Below, piece by piece: positions 57,792 through 64,000 of a stretch of 64,000 bases of DNA. The number at the start of each line of letters is the position of its first letter. The first letter of the stretch is position 1. A program made the translations under genes and the position numbers. This DNA comes from Methyloligella sp050110875 (lineage in GTDB: Bacteria > Pseudomonadota > Alphaproteobacteria > Rhizobiales > Methyloligellaceae). The DNA is taken from the NCBI GenBank assembly GCA_050110875.1, contig CP188828.1:2046001-2110000 (forward strand), in the 5' to 3' direction. The notes beneath the pieces were generated by a model. That model had not been told where the DNA came from. It ran no database searches and saw nothing but the letters and a program-made list of their open reading frames with translations.

Positions 57792-59212
57792 TGCAGGTCG
57801 AGAGCAAGCAATTTCGCGAGCGCGCATCCGAAGCGCTGCTGGATCCCAATCTTCGCCGCTCCTACGAAGGCCTGAAGCACGGCTTCGTCGCCGCCCGGGC
57901 GAAAAGCGTCGCGGCCTTCCCGGAATTCGCCGACATGCGCGAGGCGGCACGGGATATCCGGGCCCATACCCTCGAAAATCTCGACTTCTATCTGGAGCGT
58001 TACGAAAGCGCGGTGCGGGCCCAGGGCGGCCATGTCCATTGGGCGGAAGATGCCGAGGACGCCTGCCGCATCGTGCGCGATATCTGCCGGCGGTCCAAAG
58101 CCAAGATCGTCACCAAGGGCAAGTCCATGGTCTCCGAGGAGATCGGCCTCAACGCGGTGCTCGAGGCCGATGGCTGCGAGGTGCTGGAAACCGACGCCGG
58201 CGAGTACATCGTGCAGCTCGCCAAGGAGACCCCGAGCCATATCGTGACACCGACCATCCACAAGACCGTGGAGGAGATCGCCGACCTGTTCTACGAGCGC
58301 CACCGCACCTATGGCTTCGAGGAGCGCGTGACCGATGCCGCGGAACTGATCGCCCAGGTCCGCGCCATCATGCGGGAGAAATACTTTACCGCCGATGTCA
58401 GCCTGACCGGTGCCAACTTCCTGGTGGCGGAGACTGGCGCCAATATCATCGTCACTAATGAAGGCAATGGCGATCTCGCCTCCATGCTGGCCCCGGTCCA
58501 TGTCGTCACCGTCGGTATCGAGAAGGTCGTGCCGACCCTGAACGATGCCAGCGTGCTGCTGCGCATGCTGGGCCGCAGCGCCCTCGGCATGGAAACCACC
58601 GCCTACACGACCTTCATGTCGGGCCCGAAGCGTCCCGGCGATCTCGACGGGCCGGAAGAGTACCACGTGGTGCTGATCGATAACGGCCGCACCAAGATGC
58701 TGGAAAGCCCTTTCCGCGACATGCTTCGCTGCATCCGCTGCGGCGCTTGCATGAACCATTGCCCCGTCTATCTGGCCGCCGGCGGCCACGCCTATGGCTG
58801 GGTCTATCCCGGTCCCATGGGCTCGGTCCTGACACCCCTGATCGCGGGGCTGGAGGAGACGGGCGATCTGCCCAATGCCTGCACCTTGAACGGCCGATGC
58901 CAGCAGGTCTGTCCCGTCGACATCCCCCTCCCCGATCTCTTGCGACGCTTGCGCCACGAGCAGTGGGAAGCCGGTTTCGTCAAGAACACGGTGCGCTGGG
59001 GCATCGGCCTGTGGGTCTGGCTCGCCACCAAGCCCTGGCTCTACCGCCCCTTGGCGCGGCTCGGCATCGCGGCGATCGCCCTGCTCGGCCGCGGGCGCGG
59101 ACGATTCAAATACCTGCCCCTGGCTGGCGGCTGGACGGCGGGGCGCGACTTTCCCGCCCCTCAAGGCACCACCTTCCTCGCCGCATGGTCGAAAAGCGCG
59201 AAACGGCAGTGA
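57791..59212 (+). CDS. lutB: Lactate utilisation protein LutB (iron-sulfur)
   Basis: The ATG overlaps the lutA stop (TGATG); 473 residues. The N-terminal DUF162-type part has SKAKIVTKGKSMVSEEIGLN and GANFLVAETGANIIVTNEGNGDL; two 4Fe-4S motifs follow: LRCIRCGACMNHCPVY (about residue 315) and CTLNGRCQQVCPVDIPLPDLL (about 365). The C-terminal ~90 residues contain a weak hydrophobic segment. It works with LutA and LutC on lactate. Confidence 0.95.
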   Translation: MQVESKQFRERASEALLDPNLRRSYEGLKHGFVAARAKSVAAFPEFADMREAARDIRAHTLENLDFYLERYESAVRAQGGHVHWAEDAEDACRIVRDICRRSKAKIVTKGKSMVSEEIGLNAVLEADGCEVLETDAGEYIVQLAKETPSHIVTPTIHKTVEEIADLFYERHRTYGFEERVTDAAELIAQVRAIMREKYFTADVSLTGANFLVAETGANIIVTNEGNGDLASMLAPVHVVTVGIEKVVPTLNDASVLLRMLGRSALGMETTAYTTFMSGPKRPGDLDGPEEYHVVLIDNGRTKMLESPFRDMLRCIRCGACMNHCPVYLAAGGHAYGWVYPGPMGSVLTPLIAGLEETGDLPNACTLNGRCQQVCPVDIPLPDLLRRLRHEQWEAGFVKNTVRWGIGLWVWLATKPWLYRPLARLGIAAIALLGRGRGRFKYLPLAGGWTAGRDFPAPQGTTFLAAWSKSAKRQ

Positions 59213-59862
59213 GCGCGAACCGACGCGATCATATCCTGGCGCGGATTCGCACCGCGCTCGGCAAGAGCCGGACCGCGCCTGCCGCGCGCGCGGCGCTGAA
59301 CCGGCGAATGGCGATGCCGCCCGTGGCTCCTCCTCCGGCGATGGGCGACGATCTCATCGGCCGGTTCATTGCCAAGGCGGAAGGCAACGGGCTGACCGTC
59401 GAGCCGATCGCATCTCTGCGAATGCTGGTTCCCGCCATGGACCGCCTGCTGCGCGAGACCGGCACACGATCGGATATCGGCATTGCACCGGCCCTCGCCG
59501 ATCTCGGATGGCCGGAAGACTGGCACGTCAATATCGGCGCCGGACGGCGGGAAGAACGCTTGAGCGTGACCCTCGCCACGGCCGGCATCGCGGAGACCGG
59601 AAGCGTCGTCTTCCGCTCCGGACCCGAAAGTCCGGCAAGCTTGAACTTCTTGCCCGATATCCACGTCGTCGTGCTGCACGCATCGGACATCCTTCCCCAT
59701 CCGGAAGACCTCTGGGCGCGCTTTCGGTCGGATGGCCGAGACTGGCCCCGCGCGATCAACGTGATCGCCGGTCCGTCCCGCACCGCCGATGTCGGCGGCA
59801 TCATCGTTCGCCCGGCCCACGGCCCCAAGGCCGTCCATCTGTTCCTGCTGGGAAGCGATTGA
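59209..59862 (+). CDS. lutC: Lactate utilisation protein LutC (DUF162)
   Basis: A GTG at 59209 overlaps the lutB stop by four bases (GTGA) and gives 217 residues; an ATG at 59185 would overlap by 28. The family signature is SVTLATAGIAETGSVVF, LPDIHVVVLHASDILPHPEDL and NVIAGPSRTADVGGIIVRPAHGPKAVHLFLL. LutC is the third subunit or partner of the lactate-oxidising complex. The three genes are translationally coupled. Confidence 0.94.
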   Translation: MSANRRDHILARIRTALGKSRTAPAARAALNRRMAMPPVAPPPAMGDDLIGRFIAKAEGNGLTVEPIASLRMLVPAMDRLLRETGTRSDIGIAPALADLGWPEDWHVNIGAGRREERLSVTLATAGIAETGSVVFRSGPESPASLNFLPDIHVVVLHASDILPHPEDLWARFRSDGRDWPRAINVIAGPSRTADVGGIIVRPAHGPKAVHLFLLGSD

Positions 59863-60198
59863 CTGCCCAACGCCCGGCGCTTCGCCGAACATTTTGCGAC
59901 CGGCACGCCGCCTCCCTCACAGCCTGTCACGCCCCTGCTCCACCCGGATGTAACACCCCGCGCCCATTCCACGCGGCCACTGGAGATGCCTGGCGGATCG
60001 GCAGGGTCGAGCCTTCTGATTTTTGGCGGAAACCCGCGCTTTTCCTCCCCCATTCCAAGTCGGACCGACCGCCGGAAGAGGATGGCATGCTTTGTGCAAA
60101 CCATGGGCTCGCAGGCCGAGACCTCGCCTCTGCGGCATCCCGCCTGCGCCAGGGAGAGACGCCAAAACGGCCACAGAACCACAAGGCAAAGAACGGCC
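59863..60198. other. Intergenic stretch, 336 bases, before aceE
   Basis: No gene is seen. The aceE frame is open back to 59986, but that upstream part looks like non-coding sequence and does not match E1. It should hold the aceE promoter; I see no clear TTGGT/ACCAA dyad. Confidence 0.4.
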
Positions 60199-62907
60199 AT
60201 GCAAGATATCGCCAAGGACTTCGAAATCGCCAAGGACTTCGAAATCGCCAAGGACGCCGAAAGAGTCGACGACGAGAAGGAGGAGCTGCGGGAATGGACG
60301 GAGGCGATTTCGTCCGTCCTGTCGTTCGAAGGCGTGGACCGCGCCGACAGCCTGCTCACCGGCACGGTGGAAGCCGCCCGCCAGCGCGGGGCGCGGATCC
60401 CGTTCGCGGCGAGGAGCTCCTACGTCAACTCCATCCCCGTCGAGCGACAGCCGGTTCATCCCGGCGATTCGGAGATCGAGCGGCGCATCCACGCCGCCAT
60501 CCGGTGGAACGCCGCCATCATGGTGCTACGCGCCAACAAGACCTCGTCCGAGCTCGGCGGTCACATCGCCAGCTATCAGTCGGCGGCCACCCTCTACGAT
60601 ACCGGCTTCGACCATTTCTGGCATGCGCCGTCCGATAAGCACGGCGGCGACCTCGTCTTAATCCAGGGCCATTCCTCGCCGGGCATCTATGCGCGCGCCT
60701 TTCTCGAAGGCCGGCTGAGCGAGGAGCAGCTCGAGCATTTCCGCCAGGAGGTCGACGGCAAAGGCGTCTCCTCCTACCCCCACCCCTGGCTGATGCCCGA
60801 GTTCTGGCAATTCCCCACCGTATCCATGGGGCTGGGACCGATCATGGCCATCTATCAGGCCCGGTTCCTGAAATACCTGCACGCCCACGGCTTGGCGGAT
60901 ACCGAGAACCGTCACGTCTGGGCATTCTGCGGCGACGGGGAGATGGACGAGCCTGAAAGTCTCGGTGCCATCTCCCTGGCGGGCCGGGAATCCCTCGACA
61001 ACCTGATCTTCGTGGTGAACTGCAACCTGCAGCGTCTCGATGGCCCGGTGCGCGGCAACGGCAAGATCGTCCAGGAGCTGGAAGGCAATTTCCGCGGCGC
61101 CGGCTGGAACGTCATCAAGGTGCTCTGGGGCTCCGGCTGGGACGAGCTTTTGACCCGCGATCGCACCGGCAAGCTCCATCGGCTCATGGAGGAATGCGTC
61201 GACGGCGAATACCAGGACTTCAAGTCCAAGGACGGCGCCTATATCCGCGAGAACTTCTTCGGCCGCTATCCGGAGACCGCCGCCATGGTCGCCGGCTGGT
61301 CCGACGAGAAGATCTGGCGGCTGACCCGCGGCGGTCACGACCCGGCCAAAGTCTACGCCGCCTACAAGGCCGCCGTGGAGCATACGGGCCAGCCGACCGT
61401 CATCCTCGCCAAGACCGTCAAGGGCTACGGCATGGGGAATGCCGGCGAAGGGCAGATGATCACCCATCAGCAGAAGAAGATGGGGATGGATGCGCTTCGC
61501 CAGTTTCGCGACCGGTTCAAGGTGCCGGCCAGCGACGAGGATATCGAGACTCTGTCCTATATCCGCTTCGCCGAGGACTCCGAGGAGATACGCTATCTGC
61601 GCGCCCGGCGGGAAGTCTTGGGCGGCCCGCTGCCGAGCCGACGCACCAAGACGGAACCCCTGAAAACGCCGCCCTTGGAGCTCTTCGAAGGTCAGCTCAA
61701 AGGCTCCGGCGATCGCGAGATCTCCACCACCATGAGCTTCGTCCGCATTCTTTCCAGCCTCATGCGCGACAAGACGCTCGGTCCGCGCATCGTGCCCATC
61801 GTCCCCGACGAGAGCCGCACCTTCGGCATGGAAGGCATGTTCCGCCAGTTCGGCATCTTCAGCCAGGTCGGCCAACTCTATCGGCCCTCCGATGCCGGCG
61901 AGCTGATGTTCTACAAGGAGGACCGCAAGGGGCGCATGCTCCAGGAAGGCATCACCGAGGCCGGCGCCATGTCCTCTTGGATCGCCGCGGCGACGAGCTA
62001 TTCCACCTCCGATGTCGCGATGATCCCCTTCTACATCTTCTATTCGATGTTCGGTTTTCAGCGCATCGGCGATCTCGCCTGGGCGGCCGGCGACAGCCGC
62101 GCCCGCGGCTTCCTGATCGGCGGCACGTCGGGCCGCACCACCTTGAACGGCGAAGGGCTGCAGCACGAGGACGGCCACAGCCATATCATCGCCGCGACCG
62201 TCCCGAACTGCGTCTCCTACGACCCGACCTTCAGCTACGAGGTCGCCGTCATCATCCGCCACGGTCTGCAGCGCATGGTGGAGCAGCAGGAGGACGTCTA
62301 TTTCTATCTGACCGCTCTCAACGAGAACTATGCCCACCCGGCGATGCCCGCCGGCGTCGAGGACGGCATCATCAAAGGTATGTACCGCCTCAAGACGGGA
62401 CGGAAGAAGGGGCTCAAGGTCCAGCTTCTAGGCTCCGGCGCGATCCTGCGCGAGGTGCTGGCGGCGGCCGACTTGCTGAGAGAGGATTTCGGCGTCGCCG
62501 CCGACGTCTGGAGCGTGACGAGCTTCACCGAGCTCGCCCGCGAAGCGCAAGACGCCGAGCGCTGGAACCTGCTCCATCCGGCCGCCAAGCCCCGCGTCCC
62601 TTTCGTCACAGAACAATTGTCTCGGGCTCAGGGACCGGTGATCGCCTCCACCGACTACGTCAAAGCCTTCGCCGAGCAGATTCGCGCCTATATCCCGGAT
62701 CTCTACCGGGTCTTGGGCACTGACGGCTTCGGCCGCTCCGACTCCCGCCGCAAGCTGCGGTTCCATTTCGAGGTCGACCGGCACTTCATCGTCGCGGCCG
62801 CCCTCAAGGCCTTGGCGGACGAAGACAAGATTCCCGCAGGCACCGTGGTGGAAGCTCTGTCCCGCTACGGCATCGACCCGGACAAGCCCAACCCGGTGAC
62901 CGTATAG
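60199..62907 (+). CDS. aceE: Pyruvate dehydrogenase E1 component, homodimeric type
   Basis: The ATG at 60199 gives 902 residues, close to E. coli AceE (887). The thiamine-diphosphate motif is VWAFCGDGEMDEPESLGAI followed by LIFVVNCNLQRLDGPV (residues about 240-280). Others are IPVERQPVHPG, SSYPHPWLMPEFWQFPTVSMGLGP, and GLQHEDGHSHIIAATVPNCVSYDPTFSYEVAVII. It decarboxylates pyruvate for the PDH complex. Unusual for an alphaproteobacterium, which often has the heterodimeric pdhAB type. An 18-base tandem repeat alters the N-terminus. aceF follows 57 bases later. Confidence 0.96.
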   Translation: MQDIAKDFEIAKDFEIAKDAERVDDEKEELREWTEAISSVLSFEGVDRADSLLTGTVEAARQRGARIPFAARSSYVNSIPVERQPVHPGDSEIERRIHAAIRWNAAIMVLRANKTSSELGGHIASYQSAATLYDTGFDHFWHAPSDKHGGDLVLIQGHSSPGIYARAFLEGRLSEEQLEHFRQEVDGKGVSSYPHPWLMPEFWQFPTVSMGLGPIMAIYQARFLKYLHAHGLADTENRHVWAFCGDGEMDEPESLGAISLAGRESLDNLIFVVNCNLQRLDGPVRGNGKIVQELEGNFRGAGWNVIKVLWGSGWDELLTRDRTGKLHRLMEECVDGEYQDFKSKDGAYIRENFFGRYPETAAMVAGWSDEKIWRLTRGGHDPAKVYAAYKAAVEHTGQPTVILAKTVKGYGMGNAGEGQMITHQQKKMGMDALRQFRDRFKVPASDEDIETLSYIRFAEDSEEIRYLRARREVLGGPLPSRRTKTEPLKTPPLELFEGQLKGSGDREISTTMSFVRILSSLMRDKTLGPRIVPIVPDESRTFGMEGMFRQFGIFSQVGQLYRPSDAGELMFYKEDRKGRMLQEGITEAGAMSSWIAAATSYSTSDVAMIPFYIFYSMFGFQRIGDLAWAAGDSRARGFLIGGTSGRTTLNGEGLQHEDGHSHIIAATVPNCVSYDPTFSYEVAVIIRHGLQRMVEQQEDVYFYLTALNENYAHPAMPAGVEDGIIKGMYRLKTGRKKGLKVQLLGSGAILREVLAAADLLREDFGVAADVWSVTSFTELAREAQDAERWNLLHPAAKPRVPFVTEQLSRAQGPVIASTDYVKAFAEQIRAYIPDLYRVLGTDGFGRSDSRRKLRFHFEVDRHFIVAAALKALADEDKIPAGTVVEALSRYGIDPDKPNPVTV
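60208..60261 (+). repeat. Three tandem 18-base units at the aceE N-terminus
   Basis: ATCGCCAAGGACTTCGAA occurs twice exactly and once with two changes (GCC for TTC). It adds IAKDFE repeats in a place where AceE length varies. Confidence 0.95.
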
Positions 62908-62964
62908 CGGAGGCCGCTTTCGGCGCTCTCTTCCAGCCATCCGCCCTTGGAGGTTCAAGGCGAA

Positions 62965-64000
62965 ATGATCGAAGTGAAAGTACCCGATATCGGCGATTTC
63001 GCCGATGTGCCTGTGATCGAGATCCTGGTCGCGCCGGGCGACACGGTCGCCGAGGAAGATCCGCTGATCACGCTCGAATCCGACAAAGCGACGATGGAGG
63101 TGCCCTCGCCGTCGGACGGCAAGGTCGCGGAGATCCTCGTCAAGATCGGTGACACGGTAAGCGAGGGTGCTCCCATCCTTACCCTCGCAGCCGTGGCCGA
63201 AGCCGAAGGGGGAGCGGGGAACGACACGGAGCAAGACTCCGCCAGCGTCGACGGGGCGACGCCGGCGGATCGAGATGCACCGTCAGAGCAGCGGGCGGCG
63301 CCCTCTCCCGCCGCATCTCCCGCTCCCCCTCCGGCATCCGCGCCGTCGTCTTCCGAAGATCGGGTCACACCGGGCGAGGTTCATGCCAGCCCCTCCGTCA
63401 GACGCCTCGCCCGCGAGCTCGATATCGACCTGACGCAGATCCAGGCCACCGGCGCGAAAGGACGGATCACCAAGGAGGATGTGAAACGCACCCTCACCGG
63501 AAACGGAACGGCGGCATCGGCCGGCGCCGGCATCCCCAAAGTGCCATCCCAGGATTTCGCCAAGTTCGGCCCCGTCGAGACCGTGCCGCTCTCCCGGCTG
63601 AAGCGTCTATCGGGACCGCACCTCCATCGCGCCTGGCTCAACGTTCCCCACGTCACCCATACGGACGAGGCGGACATCACCGAGCTCGATCCTTATCGAA
63701 AAGAGCTCGACGCCAAGGCGCGGGAGAAAGGCTTCCGCGTGACCATGCTCTCCTTCCTCTTGATGGCGAGCACCGTCGCCTTGAAGGAATTCCCCCACTT
63801 CAACGCATCCCTGTCGCCGGACGAAGACGCGCTGATCCTCAAGCGCTACTACAATATCGGTGTGGCCGTAGACACGCCGGATGGGCTGGTGGTGCCCGCG
63901 ATCAAGGATGTCGACCGCAAGCGCATCTTCGAGCTGAGTGAGGAGCTGTCCGATGTCTCCCAACGCATGCGCGACGGCAAGATCGCTCCGGCCGACATTC
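62965..64000 (+). CDS. aceF: Pyruvate dehydrogenase E2 (dihydrolipoamide acetyltransferase), cut by window end
   Basis: The frame is open from the ATG at 62965 (after GGAGG) to the window end, about 345 residues of a longer protein. One lipoyl domain starts MIEVKVPDIGDFADVPVIEI with the lipoyl lysine in TLESDKATMEVPS (residue 40). After an Ala/Pro-rich linker comes the peripheral subunit-binding domain ASPSVRRLARELDIDLTQIQATGAKGRITKEDVKR, then the start of the catalytic domain (NVPHVTHTDEADITELD and YYNIGVAVDTPDGLVVPAIKD). It accepts acetyl groups from E1 and gives acetyl-CoA. E3 is likely downstream. Confidence 0.95.
   Translation, partial: MIEVKVPDIGDFADVPVIEILVAPGDTVAEEDPLITLESDKATMEVPSPSDGKVAEILVKIGDTVSEGAPILTLAAVAEAEGGAGNDTEQDSASVDGATPADRDAPSEQRAAPSPAASPAPPPASAPSSSEDRVTPGEVHASPSVRRLARELDIDLTQIQATGAKGRITKEDVKRTLTGNGTAASAGAGIPKVPSQDFAKFGPVETVPLSRLKRLSGPHLHRAWLNVPHVTHTDEADITELDPYRKELDAKAREKGFRVTMLSFLLMASTVALKEFPHFNASLSPDEDALILKRYYNIGVAVDTPDGLVVPAIKDVDRKRIFELSEELSDVSQRMRDGKIAPADI

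Noticed and set aside
59986..60198. 71-codon N-terminal extension of aceE
   Set aside because: The part lacks similarity to E1, and the start at 60199 gives the normal family length.

Overview
The window is high-GC DNA from an alphaproteobacterium, most likely of the Hyphomicrobiales (Rhizobiales) or a close order. The main evidence is a set of alphaproteobacterial genes: the cell-cycle regulator CtrA, its inhibitor SciP and the phosphotransferase ChpT, an EipA (DUF1134) envelope protein, an alphaproteobacterial FliJ and a PmtA-type methyltransferase. I cannot name the genus. There is no prophage, insertion sequence or CRISPR array. The one RNA gene seen is an elongator tRNA-Met.

Layout. 1-5.75 kb: trehalose-from-glycogen genes treZ (cut by the window edge), malQ and treY. 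5.8-10.6 kb: mixed small genes (PII protein, Gre factor, PHA-granule protein, SelW-like protein, an Rrf2 regulator with a degenerate cluster motif, an ABC exporter). 10.8-13.5 kb: secreted proteins, including a metallo-hydrolase and a SoxYZ-like carrier of the type that accompanies quinoprotein dehydrogenases, and a YHS-domain protein. 14-19.7 kb: a cation/proton antiporter and an EfeUOB-type iron uptake operon with a second EfeO-like protein. 20-23.3 kb: universal stress protein, a secreted unknown and an OprB-type porin behind a Fur-like box. 23.6-26.3 kb: RhlE-type helicase with three small basic-protein genes, a cold-shock protein and the tRNA. 27-31.5 kb: methyltransferase, mnmA, sciP, yajQ, fliJ. 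32-39.3 kb: ctrA and a cheA-W-Y-B-R operon next to chpT. 39.4-46.5 kb: cysQ, then envelope genes (eipA, a coiled-coil membrane protein, a Lys/Pro-rich OmpA protein), a PncC-type amidase and a DUF4396 membrane protein.

46.5-64 kb is the most coherent part. It holds an aldehyde dehydrogenase, an outer-membrane channel, an AldA-type (lactaldehyde/glycolaldehyde) dehydrogenase, a Tat-exported Rieske protein, a periplasmic PQQ dehydrogenase, a sigma-54 activator of the AcoR type, a FadR-type regulator, lutABC (lactate to pyruvate) and aceE-aceF (pyruvate to acetyl-CoA). Two sigma-54 -24/-12 promoters, each preceded by repeats of a shared GTGTGACG-like motif, stand before the channel/aldA genes and the Rieske/PQQ genes. 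Read together this looks like a locally encoded route from a periplasmic alcohol or diol through aldehyde and lactate to acetyl-CoA. The substrate is an inference; the gene order and promoters are visible in the sequence.

All function calls rest on reading translated motifs by eye. No database search or alignment was run.
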